Source of the DNA: an uncultured Bacteroidia bacterium | Lineage (GTDB): Bacteria > Bacteroidota > Bacteroidia > Bacteroidales > UBA932 | Assembly: GCA_902778105.1 (NCBI GenBank) | Contig: CACYWN010000026.1 | Location: 1 to 42,009 of the forward strand | DNA length: 42,009 nt | Reading direction: 5' to 3' | Shown: positions 27,748 through 35,845 of the stretch, in pieces | Position numbering within the stretch: the first letter of the stretch is position 1 | Layout of the letters: every line of letters starts with the position of its first letter | Program-made: the position numbers and the translations under genes | The notes under the pieces: model-generated | The model's input: only the letters and a program-made list of their open reading frames with translations | What the model was told of the DNA's origin: nothing | Database searches by the model: none

Positions 27748-29763
27748 TTAATCAATTGCTTGAGCGCCACGCTTGAATTCAACGATAAGGGCGGAACGGG
27801 GACCGACAGCAAGGCCGTCACAAAGGGTGACCGGCTCGCCGGAGAGGACGTCGCGTCCCGTGACGGGGCCGGAGACGAACTCGTCATAGTGGGCCCAGTC
27901 GAGGGTGCGTTCCTCCTCCGTGTTGTTGATATACACGAAGACCGCGTCCGTATCGTCATAGCGGAAATACGCATAGGTGTTGTCGGTATAGTTCACGTCA
28001 TCCACATTCTTCCGGGAAAGGAAATGGAGGGTCTTGCCGTGGTGGATGACCGGGCAGCCCTTGCGCCAGCGGAAAAGGGCGCGCGCATAGTCATGCAGGC
28101 CCGCCGCAGCCGTATAGTCCGCCTCGGATGTGTACCCCGCCGCAGCACGGCCTTCTTCCGTGAACAGGTCGGCCTCATCCCCTTCCCAGCCACCCGGGAA
28201 GTCGATCCGCTTGGACCCGTCGTGATGGAATCCCGGGCGTTCGCAGAACATCATCTCGTCGCCGTAGTACAGTTGCGGGATTCCCCGGAGGGTGGCGAGC
28301 AGCGTCAGCGCCAGCCGCATCCGGGAGGGATCGTGCCGGAGCACATCGCCTGTCCGGGCATGGTCGTGATTGGCGAAGAAGATCATCAGGTTGTCGAGAT
28401 CCTTATAGGCGAAATCTTGTGCCAGAACACTGTACACCCGGGTCATCCCCTCATCCCACCACACCTGATCCTCGGTCAGGGCACGGAGCATCGCCTGCTG
28501 GAGCGGGAAGTCCATGATGCAGGGAAGATGGCTGTCGAAGCCGTTCTTGTTGGGATTTCCGGCCTGCCAGTAAGCCACCTGCGGGATGTTCATGTCCCAG
28601 CACTCTCCCACGATGTTCATGTTCGGATACTCCCGCCGCACCGCCTTGCACCACTCGGCCATCGGCTCGGGCTCGTTGTAGGGGTACGTGTCCACGCGGA
28701 GGCCGTCCAGCCCCGCATACTCGATCCACCACACGGCCCACTGCTGGAAATACCGCAGCACGTAGGGGTTGTCCAGGTTCATGTCCGGCATCGACGGCAC
28801 AAACCAGCCGCTCTGCTGCCGTTCCCGGTCCTTCACGGAAGCATGCGGGTCCATATACACGGAGAACAGGGCGTTCATCTGCATATAGGGCTCGGTGACG
28901 TGATACCAGTCGGGGAAAGGCGGATTGTCCATCCACCAATGGGCCGTGCCGCAATGGTTAGTGACGATGTCCATGATGACCTTCAGCCCTTTTCCGTGGG
29001 CCTGGTCTACAAATTCCTTGTAGAGGGCATTGTCGCCGAAGCGCGGGTCGATGTGATAGTAGTCCCCGCAGGCGTAGCCGTGATAGGACTCCTTCGGCTG
29101 GTTGTCCAGCAGGAGCGGAGTGCTCCAGATGGCCGTCGCACCGAGGTCGGCGACATAATCCAGATGGTCGATAAGTCCCTGAATATCACCGCCATGTCGG
29201 GCAACGGGATTCTGCCGGTCCACGACATCGGGCGTTTCGGGAACGGCCCACGGAACCGCGGAGCCGTCGTCATAGGACTCCCCGTCCCAGGCCCGGTCGT
29301 TACCGGAACGGGCCGACGCGAACCGGTCGGGCATGATGAGATAAACCAGGTCGGCCGTGGTGAAACTCACCCGGTCGGCACTCCCCTTTTCCCGCTCGCG
29401 GATCAGGTACGGATACTTGACTTCCTTCTCGCCGTCATCCACCACCAGGTAGTAGGTTCCCGGCTCGGCATTGGCCTGGATTTCCACGTCGACGAACAGA
29501 TAATCCGGACTGGCGGCGGGATGGAGGGCCTTAACCACAACGCCTTTCCCGCCTTCGATGCGGATTTCCTTGCCACCGATGCCGGTTCCCTGCACCATCA
29601 GCTGCAAGGGAGTCTTCATCCCCGTCCACCAGCTCAGCGGTTCCACGCGCGTCACCTCTTCCCGGGTCGCATCGGGAACCTTCGCCGGGTCGAAAGCGGT
29701 ATTGCAGCCAGTCAGCCCGGCCACCACGGCCGTCGCCATCATCACTTTCTTGATTTCATTCAT
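27748..29763 (-). CDS. GH13 cyclomaltodextrinase/neopullulanase-type amylase lipoprotein
   Basis: A 671-residue lipoprotein (signal GLTGC). Residues ~35-125 form the N-terminal beta domain typical of SusA-like neopullulanases (VQGTGIGGKEIRIEGGKG). The catalytic barrel follows from ~135 (DLVYLIMPDRFA). GH13 regions are clear: DIVTNHCG, GLRVDTY with nucleophile Asp358, VGECWD with acid/base Glu387, and FANHDHARTG with Asp467. It likely cleaves starch, maltodextrin or pullulan oligosaccharides in the periplasm or at the surface. A 134-base gap to the upstream GH13 gene contains an unusual 116-bp inverted-repeat element. No SusC/D or SusR for starch is near. Confidence 0.92.
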   Translation of the reverse strand: MNEIKKVMMATAVVAGLTGCNTAFDPAKVPDATREEVTRVEPLSWWTGMKTPLQLMVQGTGIGGKEIRIEGGKGVVVKALHPAASPDYLFVDVEIQANAEPGTYYLVVDDGEKEVKYPYLIREREKGSADRVSFTTADLVYLIMPDRFASARSGNDRAWDGESYDDGSAVPWAVPETPDVVDRQNPVARHGGDIQGLIDHLDYVADLGATAIWSTPLLLDNQPKESYHGYACGDYYHIDPRFGDNALYKEFVDQAHGKGLKVIMDIVTNHCGTAHWWMDNPPFPDWYHVTEPYMQMNALFSVYMDPHASVKDRERQQSGWFVPSMPDMNLDNPYVLRYFQQWAVWWIEYAGLDGLRVDTYPYNEPEPMAEWCKAVRREYPNMNIVGECWDMNIPQVAYWQAGNPNKNGFDSHLPCIMDFPLQQAMLRALTEDQVWWDEGMTRVYSVLAQDFAYKDLDNLMIFFANHDHARTGDVLRHDPSRMRLALTLLATLRGIPQLYYGDEMMFCERPGFHHDGSKRIDFPGGWEGDEADLFTEEGRAAAGYTSEADYTAAAGLHDYARALFRWRKGCPVIHHGKTLHFLSRKNVDDVNYTDNTYAYFRYDDTDAVFVYINNTEEERTLDWAHYDEFVSGPVTGRDVLSGEPVTLCDGLAVGPRSALIVEFKRGAQAID

Positions 29764-29778
29764 TTCCTTGAAATGCTA

Positions 29779-29894
29779 TTCCGGAGGGCTGACCTCCCTG
29801 AATCGTCGCTGCGCGACCCCTCCCATCAAGATGGGCCCCTCCCTCTTATACGGCCGAGGGTGGCCATAGATTCAGGGAGGTCAGCCCTCCGGAA
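29779..29894. repeat. 116-bp palindromic element with perfect 26-bp inverted ends
   Basis: Arms 29779-29804 and 29869-29894 (both ending in TTCCGG/CCGGAA) are exact complements. The 64-base centre holds further small hairpins, for example CCCATC-AA-GATGGG at 29822-29835 and GTCG/CGAC at 29804-29816. There is no T-run on either side, so it does not look like a standard terminator. It fits a MITE- or REP/BIME-like dispersed element, or an intercistronic mRNA-stability structure between the two GH13 genes. I found no target-site duplication. Confidence 0.75.
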
Positions 29895-29897
29895 AGT

Positions 29898-31328
29898 CTA
29901 TTTGGTCAATACAATGTATTCTCCCGGAGCCAGGGTGGTCGTGAAGGTGCCCTTGGGAACTTTCTCACCGGTGAACCAGTTGGTGAAACCGCGGCCGACG
30001 GGTACGGAAACCTCCACCGGGTCGGATTCCAGGTTCAGGAACGGGGTGATGACCCGTTCGGTCGCGGGCCGGTTGTCCACCGCCTCCGGATTCCCGGCGG
30101 GAACCGGATCGACGGACAGTTCGGGAGTCACGCCGAAGTTCGCAGCCACGATGACTTCGTTGCCTTTTACCTTGCGGGAGAAAGCGATGACCCCGTCGGG
30201 GGCGTCAAGGTACGTGATGGGGCCGCCCTTCTCGCCGGCGGCAAGGGCGGGATTACCGTGCTTGAGGTCCACGAGCTTCTTCCAGAATGTCGTGTATTCA
30301 TTGGCACTCCAGTCCGTAATCGGGTCTTTCTCAAAGAATTCCAGCCGGCGGGAAAGGCCGATTTCCTGACCGGTGTAGATGAGCGGCTGGCTGCCCGGAA
30401 GGGTGAAGCAAAGGACGGCGCAGGCATCCGCGGCGGCGCCTTCGCGCTCGAACTCCGTGCCTGACCAGGAGTTCTCGTCATGGTTGGACGTGAAAGTCAG
30501 GCGGAAAGCCTCCTTCGGGAACCGCGCGGCGTCCCGGGCGATATAGTCCTTCAGGTCAGCGACCGTCTTGCCACCCTGGGCAAGGCCGTTCAGAAGATGG
30601 TGCAGCTCCCAGGCATAGTTGGCATCAAAGGTTTCGGTGGCATCGGCCAGGTTGTCACGCTCGGCTTCGGCGAGGAGATAGATGTCGGGATAATCGGCGT
30701 TCATCTGGGGAAGGATACCCTTCCAGAACTCGGCGGGAACCTCACCGGCCGCGTCGCAGCGGAAGCCGTCCACGCCCTTTTCCAGCCAGAAACGCATGGC
30801 GTCGTCCTGGGCATGCCAGACCTCCTGGTTGTCATAGTTGAGGCTGCGGGTATCGGTCCAGTCATACTCCCAGATGGCGTTGCCCAGGGAGTCCCGCTCG
30901 TAGAAGTCGGCCGGTTTTTCACGCATCCATACATTGTCCGGGGCCGTCTGGTTGGCCACCCAGTCCAGGATGACCTTGAAACCGAGCCGATGGGCCTCGG
31001 CCAGAAGGTGTTCGAAATCCTCCATCGTCCCGAATTCGGGATTGACTTTCTTGTAGTCGGAGATGGCATAGTAGGAGCCGAGGGTGCCCTTGCGGCCTTC
31101 GGTGCCGATTTCGTACATCGGCATGAACCAGAGGATATCCACCCCGAGGTCCTTCAGGCGGGGCAGCTGGGCTTCCACGCCCTGGAACGTGCCTTCGGGC
31201 GAGAACTGGCGGATATTGACTTCATACATCACGGAGTTGTAGGTCCAGTCAGGATGGACCGACGGGGCGGTCTTCTTGCAGGCGGAGAGGGACAGCAAGG
31301 CGACACAGAGAATCAGGAGTTTTTTCAT
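29898..31328 (-). CDS. GH13 alpha-amylase-family lipoprotein
   Basis: A 476-residue lipoprotein (signal LLSLSAC). It is a compact GH13 enzyme with barrel start NSVMYEVNIRQFSPEGTF at ~31, DWVANQTAPDN, GFRCDAAGEVP with nucleophile Asp192, LLAEAERD with acid/base Glu221, FTSNHDENSW with Asp284, and a short C-terminal beta domain. It resembles extracellular alpha-amylase-type enzymes acting on maltooligosaccharides. A weak -7-like TATCTTTA (31350-31357) lies about 20 bases upstream of the start and downstream of the terminator at 31360-31392, so it is probably the first gene of the alpha-glucan operon. Confidence 0.92.
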   Translation of the reverse strand: MKKLLILCVALLSLSACKKTAPSVHPDWTYNSVMYEVNIRQFSPEGTFQGVEAQLPRLKDLGVDILWFMPMYEIGTEGRKGTLGSYYAISDYKKVNPEFGTMEDFEHLLAEAHRLGFKVILDWVANQTAPDNVWMREKPADFYERDSLGNAIWEYDWTDTRSLNYDNQEVWHAQDDAMRFWLEKGVDGFRCDAAGEVPAEFWKGILPQMNADYPDIYLLAEAERDNLADATETFDANYAWELHHLLNGLAQGGKTVADLKDYIARDAARFPKEAFRLTFTSNHDENSWSGTEFEREGAAADACAVLCFTLPGSQPLIYTGQEIGLSRRLEFFEKDPITDWSANEYTTFWKKLVDLKHGNPALAAGEKGGPITYLDAPDGVIAFSRKVKGNEVIVAANFGVTPELSVDPVPAGNPEAVDNRPATERVITPFLNLESDPVEVSVPVGRGFTNWFTGEKVPKGTFTTTLAPGEYIVLTK

Positions 31329-31359
31329 ACGCGCGTGTTATTAATCGGTTAAAGATAAG

Positions 31360-31392
31360 AAAAAACCGGGAGCGCCGCATCCGGAACTCCCG
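31360..31392 (-). terminator. Intrinsic terminator after the epimerase gene
   Basis: CGGGAG (31367-31372) pairs with CTCCCG (31387-31392) around an inner CCG/CGG stem. On the minus strand it is followed by six T (31360-31365). It ends the oxidoreductase-epimerase transcript just before the GH13 gene. Confidence 0.8.
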
Positions 31393-31430
31393 ATTTTTCC
31401 GACGAAAGGCCCGTTTGGGCGGACGGACTG

Positions 31431-32459
31431 TCAACGGAGCGAAGCCTTCGCCGTCTCCAGGGCCCCGATGACCCGGTCGCACCAGGCGTCAAAGGCAGGG
31501 TCCGGGCGCTGCAGTCCGGGATGGGCAAGGATGTTGGCAATTGTCCGGCGTACGCCCTGTTCGAAACGGACGGTAGCCTGGAAACCCGGGACGGCGCGCT
31601 TGAGTTTCGCGTTGTCAAAAAGGACCGTTGTCGCCTTGTCGCCGATGAGGCCGCCGCGGAAGTCGTAAGGGCCCACCGCATCCAGGAACTCCGAGGAGAC
31701 ATGGACCGCCTTCAGCGGGACCCCGAGGGCATCGGCGATCGTCTGGTAGATCTGGTTCCAGGTCAGCGTCTCGTCGGAGGTGATGTGGAAGGTGTTTCCC
31801 AAGGCATGCGGGTTGCCCATCAGGCCGATGAACCCCTTTGCAAAGTCGCTGTTGTGGGTAAGGGTCCACTGGGACGTGCCGTCGCCGTGGATGATGACCG
31901 GCTTCCCGTCCAGCATCCGCTGCAGGACCTGCCAGGAACCGTTGTCGCCATGGACCCCGAGGGGCACGGAGCGCTCGTCATAGGTGTGGGACGGACGGAT
32001 GACGGTCACGGGAAATCCCTCGCCGCGATGCTTTTCCATCAGGAAGTCCTCGCACGCGATCTTGTCGCGGGAATACTGCCAGAAGGGATTCACCAGGGGC
32101 GTCCCTTCCGTGATGAACGGGCTCGCCGCCGGCTTCTGGTAGGCCGATGCGCTGCTGATGTACATGTACTGCTTCGTGCGGCCTTTGAACAGCCGCCAGT
32201 CCCGTTCCACCTGCGCCGGGACAAAGCCGATGAAATCGCATACGCAATCCCACTGCGTGCCTTCCAGCAGTTTTTCCACGGCCGCCTCGTCGTTGATGTC
32301 GGCCTTGAGGATCTTCACGTTCGCGGGGACTCCGTCATTCCGGTTCCCCCGGTTCAGGAGCGTCAGTTCCCACTCCCCTTCCGCCGCGAGCTGCGCGGTG
32401 ATGGCGGAACTGATCGTTCCCGTTCCGCCGATGAACAAAGCCTTGCGTTTCATTTCCAT
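31431..32459 (-). CDS. NAD-dependent epimerase/dehydratase (extended SDR)
   Basis: A 342-residue cytoplasmic protein with Rossmann motif FIGGTGTISSAI at ~8 (GGTGxIS, characteristic of the atypical nucleotide-sugar epimerase/CSP41-like branch), the ILKADINDEAAVEKLL segment and an active-site style SSASAYQ followed by YSRDK (YxxxK). Substrates in this branch are poorly defined; nucleotide sugars are usual for extended SDRs. It overlaps the stop of the Gfo/Idh/MocA gene by about 10 bases, so the two are co-translated and may act on the same sugar. An initiation six bases further in (MKRKALF) would reduce the overlap to four bases. Confidence 0.88.
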   Translation of the reverse strand: MEMKRKALFIGGTGTISSAITAQLAAEGEWELTLLNRGNRNDGVPANVKILKADINDEAAVEKLLEGTQWDCVCDFIGFVPAQVERDWRLFKGRTKQYMYISSASAYQKPAASPFITEGTPLVNPFWQYSRDKIACEDFLMEKHRGEGFPVTVIRPSHTYDERSVPLGVHGDNGSWQVLQRMLDGKPVIIHGDGTSQWTLTHNSDFAKGFIGLMGNPHALGNTFHITSDETLTWNQIYQTIADALGVPLKAVHVSSEFLDAVGPYDFRGGLIGDKATTVLFDNAKLKRAVPGFQATVRFEQGVRRTIANILAHPGLQRPDPAFDAWCDRVIGALETAKASLR

Positions 32460-33481
32460 TCCCGGTCATCCATCGGATAGTGGACGCCCCATTCCTTGCG
32501 GAGGCCGTCCATCAGTTCCATGATATACAGCGTCTCTTCCAACGGCATCTGCGGAGGCTCGATGAGCCCCTCCGCGATGGCATCCCGGCAGGCAACAAAC
32601 TGGTATTCATAGCCCGTAATCTGCTGAGGTACATGGATTTCCTCCACGAAAACGCGGTCGGGTCCGTTCACGGTAATACGCTGGGGATTGTTGACATTGT
32701 CGATGACGATGTTCCCCACCGTCCCGGCGATGACGCCGGTATTGTCACCGACACAGGCGGCCGAAGTCTGCATATTGGCCAGGATTCCCTCGCCCAGGAC
32801 GACGGAGATGGCATTGGTGAGATCCATCCCGGTGCCGGTCTTCACGCACTGCGAGTTGATGGACAGGATGGGCTCGTCGCAGAACATCCGGACGAAATTC
32901 AGGGTATAAACCCCGAGATCCAGGAGGGAACCGCCGCACAGGTCCGCCCGCATGATCCGCTCCTTGTCCTCCATGCTGTAGCAAAGGGTCGCGGTAAGGA
33001 GCCTGGGCCGGCCGATGCGACCTTCCTGCAAGAGGTTCCGGACAATCTGGACCGCCGGCTGGTACCGGGTCCAGATGGCCTCGGCGAGAAAGACTTTCTT
33101 CTCCCGGGACAAGTCCACGATGGCCTTCGACTGGGCAAAATTCGCCATGAAAGCCTTTTCCACGAGACACGGCTTGCCCTTTTCGAGCGCCTCCTTCGTG
33201 ATGTCAAAATGGTGCGAATGCGGCGTAGCCACATAAATGAGGTCTACGTCCGGGTCGTCCACCACCTCGGAATACGAGCCATAGGCGCGGGAAACGCCCC
33301 ATTTGGCCGCAAAAGCCTGCGCCTTCCCCAGCGACCGGGACCCGATCGCCAGGCAGCGGATCCCCGGCTTGCCATCCGGCGCGGACCGATGGGCCTCCCA
33401 CAGCCCGTTCAGCGTTTCCGCCGCCTTCTCGGCGATCCATCCGGCGCCGACGATACCTACATTGAAAGATTGTCCGTTCAT
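32450..33481 (-). CDS. Gfo/Idh/MocA-family oxidoreductase
   Basis: A 343-residue cytoplasmic dehydrogenase: N-terminal Rossmann fold VGIVGAGWIAEKAAETL, dinucleotide-fold segment YVATPHSHHFDITKEALEKGKPCLVEKAFM (the usual EKP is EKA here), and a C-terminal alpha/beta domain (GGSLLDLGVYTLNFV). Members oxidise or reduce sugars, inositols or sugar acids with NAD(P). Unlike the GH109 protein it has no signal peptide, so it is intracellular. It precedes the SDR gene with overlap. A consensus promoter at 33603-33634 drives it, together with a possible 29-residue peptide. Substrate unknown. Confidence 0.9.
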   Translation of the reverse strand: MNGQSFNVGIVGAGWIAEKAAETLNGLWEAHRSAPDGKPGIRCLAIGSRSLGKAQAFAAKWGVSRAYGSYSEVVDDPDVDLIYVATPHSHHFDITKEALEKGKPCLVEKAFMANFAQSKAIVDLSREKKVFLAEAIWTRYQPAVQIVRNLLQEGRIGRPRLLTATLCYSMEDKERIMRADLCGGSLLDLGVYTLNFVRMFCDEPILSINSQCVKTGTGMDLTNAISVVLGEGILANMQTSAACVGDNTGVIAGTVGNIVIDNVNNPQRITVNGPDRVFVEEIHVPQQITGYEYQFVACRDAIAEGLIEPPQMPLEETLYIMELMDGLRKEWGVHYPMDDREWK

Positions 33482-33483
33482 GC

Positions 33484-33573
33484 TTATTTGTTTTTACGTT
33501 TTTCCAAAAAGCGGTCCAGCCCGGCCGTCACCACCCCATACAAGAGGCCCGCGATGACATATTCCCTGTTCAT
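33484..33573 (-). CDS. Possible 29-residue membrane peptide
   Basis: A short frame starting ATG at 33573 encodes 29 residues with a central hydrophobic stretch (YVIAGLLYGVVTAGL) and a basic tail (EKRKNK), and stops 2 bases before the oxidoreductase ATG. A consensus promoter lies just upstream, so the frame is inside the leader of the transcript. The amphipathic layout is that of a single-span small protein, but with no comparison available it could be chance or a leader peptide. Confidence 0.35.
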   Translation of the reverse strand: MNREYVIAGLLYGVVTAGLDRFLEKRKNK

Positions 33574-33602
33574 AAGGAATTCATTTTAAGTGGTCAGTAT
33601 CA

Positions 33603-33634
33603 CAAAGATACGCTTTCCCCTCCGTATTTGCAAC
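33603..33634 (-). promoter_or_regulatory. Promoter of the oxidoreductase-epimerase operon
   Basis: TATCTTTG (33603-33610) on the minus strand is a perfect -7 box. GTTG (33631-33634) lies 20 bases upstream as a three-of-four match to the -33 TTTG. Confidence 0.65.
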
Positions 33635-33659
33635 CCTCACACCAAAACCAACCTGCGCC

Positions 33660-33699
33660 AAAACAGGAGGCCGACTCACTTCCGAGCCAGCCTCCTGTT
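33660..33699 (-). terminator. Terminator of the small lipoprotein gene
   Basis: Ten-base perfect arms AACAGGAGGC (33662-33671) and its complement (33690-33699), followed on the minus strand by TTTT. The flank at 33651-33660 (ACCTGCGCCA) is identical to part of the tandem units at 34250 and beyond, so the repeat family touches this site. Confidence 0.65.
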
Positions 33700-33757
33700 C
33701 CGAGCCTCCATTTATCGGTTCCGATCATGGAGATCCGTCAACGGACCGTTTTCCGTA

Positions 33758-34102
33758 TCATTCCTCCCCGGACAAGCCCTCAAGGATTCCGTCAACCGCA
33801 CTTCCAACACGTTCCAAGGCTTTTTGGGTAATGGCCTTCGTGAAACGCGCGCTGAGCTGCGCAACCTCCTTGAGCTGCTCGTTGGTGAAGTCACAATCCT
33901 TCGCCTGTTCGGTAATCGCATCGAACTTGGCTTTGAGAGCATCGATATCCTTGACATCGAAACTGTCCTTTTCCACCGTCTTGCAGAGCGATTCCATCTG
34001 AGAAATGACCTTTTCCTCCTTCGACTGGCAGGAAGTCAGCAAAGAGAAAGCAAAAAGCAGGGCGACGACCGTCGCGACCTTGGTAATAACGTTGATTTTC
34101 AT
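33758..34102 (-). CDS. Small helical lipoprotein of unknown function
   Basis: A 114-residue protein with a clear signal and lipobox (FSLLTSC at ~19-25). The mature part is almost wholly helical and charged (EEKVISQMESLCKTVEKDSF, LKAKFDAITEQAKDCDF), with two further cysteines, and could form a helical bundle or coiled coil. No catalytic motif. Proteins of this size and style are frequent orphan lipoproteins in Bacteroidales. It has its own full-consensus promoter and terminator, so it is a single-gene unit unrelated to the neighbouring operons. Confidence 0.75.
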   Translation of the reverse strand: MKINVITKVATVVALLFAFSLLTSCQSKEEKVISQMESLCKTVEKDSFDVKDIDALKAKFDAITEQAKDCDFTNEQLKEVAQLSARFTKAITQKALERVGSAVDGILEGLSGEE

Positions 34103-34126
34103 AAGATAGAAGATTAATCAGTGTGA

Positions 34127-34157
34127 CAAAGATAAACAATTCAACGGCATTCGCAAA
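34127..34157 (-). promoter_or_regulatory. Consensus promoter of the small lipoprotein gene
   Basis: TTTG (34154-34157), 19-base spacer, TATCTTTG (34127-34134), all on the minus strand: an exact match to the Bacteroidetes consensus, 25 bases before the ATG at 34102. It abuts the repeat island that begins at about 34177. Confidence 0.78.
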
Positions 34158-34176
34158 GCCCGTTACCCCCCGGGTC

Positions 34177-34375
34177 AAAGATGGTGGGACCGGCGCCACT
34201 GGAGTGCGCAGGGACGCGATCTGCGGTGCAGGTCCCCCACCAAAAATCCCACCTGCGCCAAGACTGGGTGTCACCTGCGCCAAGGTCGGGAAATACCTGC
34301 ACTGTTTCGGCAGCACATACAATTTGCCACACCGCAAACGCCAGGCGGGAAACAAAAGTGAGAGACCACTGATGA
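34177..34375 (-). repeat. Composite repeat copy A (core plus short 22-bp array)
   Basis: The conserved core is 34177-34264. Its outer GGTGGGACC and GGTCCCCCACC segments are imperfect inverted repeats, and it ends with CCCACCTGCGCCAAGAC. Two 22-bp units starting CACCTGCGCCA follow (34250-34271, 34272-34293) and a degenerate third (34294-34315). The copy ends with GTGAGAGACCACTGATGA (34358-34375), a motif also found beside copy C at 36623-36640. No plausible coding content. Confidence 0.8.
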
Positions 34376-34637
34376 GTGGTCAATGATATTGCTGAAACTG
34401 GTGGGATGGGCCAGTTGCTTAGCAGGCAAGCTAGGCTACTGGAGCAGGTGGGGGCGGTTGCTGGTATAGGCATGCGAGGCTACTGGAGCAGGTAGGTAAA
34501 GCTATTGGCGCAGGTGGGGGCGGTTGCTGGAGCAGGTGGGAAAAAGATGGTGGGACCGGCGCCACTGGAGTGCGCAGGGACGTGATTTGCGGTGCAGGTC
34601 CCCCACCAAAAATCCCACCTGCGCCAAGACCATGTAT
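34376..34637 (-). repeat. Composite repeat copy B (degenerate array plus core)
   Basis: 34430-34540 holds irregular units around GGTTGCTGG and GCAGGTGGGG in the orientation opposite to the CACCTGC units. The core at 34543-34630 is nearly identical to copy A over all 88 bases (differences at a few positions such as GACGTGATTTGCGG). It runs directly into the 37-bp tandem array at 34638. Confidence 0.8.
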
Positions 34638-34821
34638 CACCTGCCCACGACCAGGACTTTCCTGCAATAGCAGCATCCGTACCATGACCAGGACTTTCCT
34701 GCACTGACAGCACCTGCGCCACGACCAGGACCCTCCTGCACCAGCAGCATCTGCCCCACGGCCAGAGTTTTCCTTCACAAGCAGCATCTGCCCCACGACC
34801 AGGACTTTCCTGCACTGACGG
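34638..34821 (-). repeat. Five-unit 36-37-bp tandem repeat
   Basis: Units at 34638-34673, 34674-34710, 34711-34747, 34748-34784 and 34785-34821 share CCACGACCAGGAC near the start and TTCCTGCA near the end. The unit differs in length and sequence from the 22-bp arrays but takes the same position next to a core. A GC-rich hairpin, CCGGCAC (34824-34830) with GTGCCGG (34854-34860), separates it from the transposase gene. Confidence 0.8.
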
Positions 34822-34883
34822 CGCCGGCACCGGCCCCGGGGCATGCCCTCGCCGTGCCGGATCACGTCCGCTCCCATATGGAC

Positions 34884-35843
34884 TTACGCCTCAACTTTTC
34901 CGATACCCGCTCCGATACCCGGACAAGCCTTTCCGAGCAGCCGGGCGACGATATCCTGTCCAAGGCCGAAACAGCGGGCGAGCTGTGGAATGGAGGTGCG
35001 GTAAGAACGATAGACATAAGGGAGCAGGCGGGCTTTTTTCTCCCGAGGCAACTCCAGGAGAGGGCAGTTGAACCAGCCTTTCGCGATGCTGTCGATGGTT
35101 TTGAGCATTTCGGTGTCATTTTGCCGTTGCCGGGGGTTGTCGACCAACTTCTGATGCATTTCGGCCATATTGACCGTGCCGATGGTTCTGAGGAAGAACG
35201 CCTGGTCGTTTCTGAAGGCGGATTCCAGGTAAGCATGGTCGCAGGCCGATGCGGGTTCCAACTCGCCATCGGCATTGACGACCCAGGGAAGACCGACCAG
35301 CGAATCATGGGTATGGAAGCAGGCCTCCTTTTCCCTTCGCGTCATGGCGTCCGCCCTGCGGAAGCCGCCGGAGGCCTTTCCCTGGCAGAACATGCCCCGG
35401 TAGCCGGACCACCGGTAGTCTTCCACCCGGGACAGGGCGTCCAGCGCATTTTTTGGGACATAGGCCAAGGTGTTCCGGAGATACCAGTCGGAATCCAGGT
35501 AAATGGCGACGGCCGATGTATGTTTCAGCACCCTTCGCTGCCGGTATTTGTTGCTGTAATACTGGGAATACATCCGCAGCCATTCCACCTTGAAGGCATC
35601 GGCATCCTCCTGGCCGGAGGCGAGGATGGTGGCATGGCCATGGTTGGACATGGCAATGTGGATGACGACGAGCACATTTTTCCGCCGGGCACAGATGAAA
35701 ATGTATTTAACCATCACATCATAGTCCTCGTCATCCCGGCAGAGTACCAGTTGCGTCATTCCTTCCAGACTGACATGGTACGGGTAGACCTTCCGGACAC
35801 TGCCGTCCGGCAGCTTCCGGGTACAGATCCTTTCGAAAGACAT
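34884..35843 (-). CDS. REP-associated-type (RAYT, IS200/IS605-like Y1) transposase homologue
   Basis: A 319-residue protein. The N-terminal domain has the Y1-transposase pattern: strand YPYHVSLEGMTQLVL, helix DDEDYDVMVKYIFICARR, the HUH-type metal motif MSNHGHATIL (His-Gly-His) near 65-70, then WLRMYSQYYSNKYRQR with candidate catalytic tyrosines and VKxxxxxxYLRNTLAYVPKNAL. The C-terminal ~60 residues hold a helix-turn-helix-like QLARCFGLGQDIVARLLGK. Such stand-alone transposases are single-copy, chromosomally domesticated and linked to REP-type palindromes. No insertion-sequence ends flank this gene; instead copies of a local repeat lie on both sides. It starts 2 bases after the stop of the 151-residue gene, so the pair is translationally coupled. 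Confidence 0.85.
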   Translation of the reverse strand: MSFERICTRKLPDGSVRKVYPYHVSLEGMTQLVLCRDDEDYDVMVKYIFICARRKNVLVVIHIAMSNHGHATILASGQEDADAFKVEWLRMYSQYYSNKYRQRRVLKHTSAVAIYLDSDWYLRNTLAYVPKNALDALSRVEDYRWSGYRGMFCQGKASGGFRRADAMTRREKEACFHTHDSLVGLPWVVNADGELEPASACDHAYLESAFRNDQAFFLRTIGTVNMAEMHQKLVDNPRQRQNDTEMLKTIDSIAKGWFNCPLLELPREKKARLLPYVYRSYRTSIPQLARCFGLGQDIVARLLGKACPGIGAGIGKVEA

Positions 35844-35845
35844 AT

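Noticed and set aside
34480-34877. Two minus-strand frames of 116-148 codons over copy B and the 37-bp array
   Set aside because: Same reasoning: low-complexity translation of tandem repeats, no start signal, no protein-like hydrophobic pattern.
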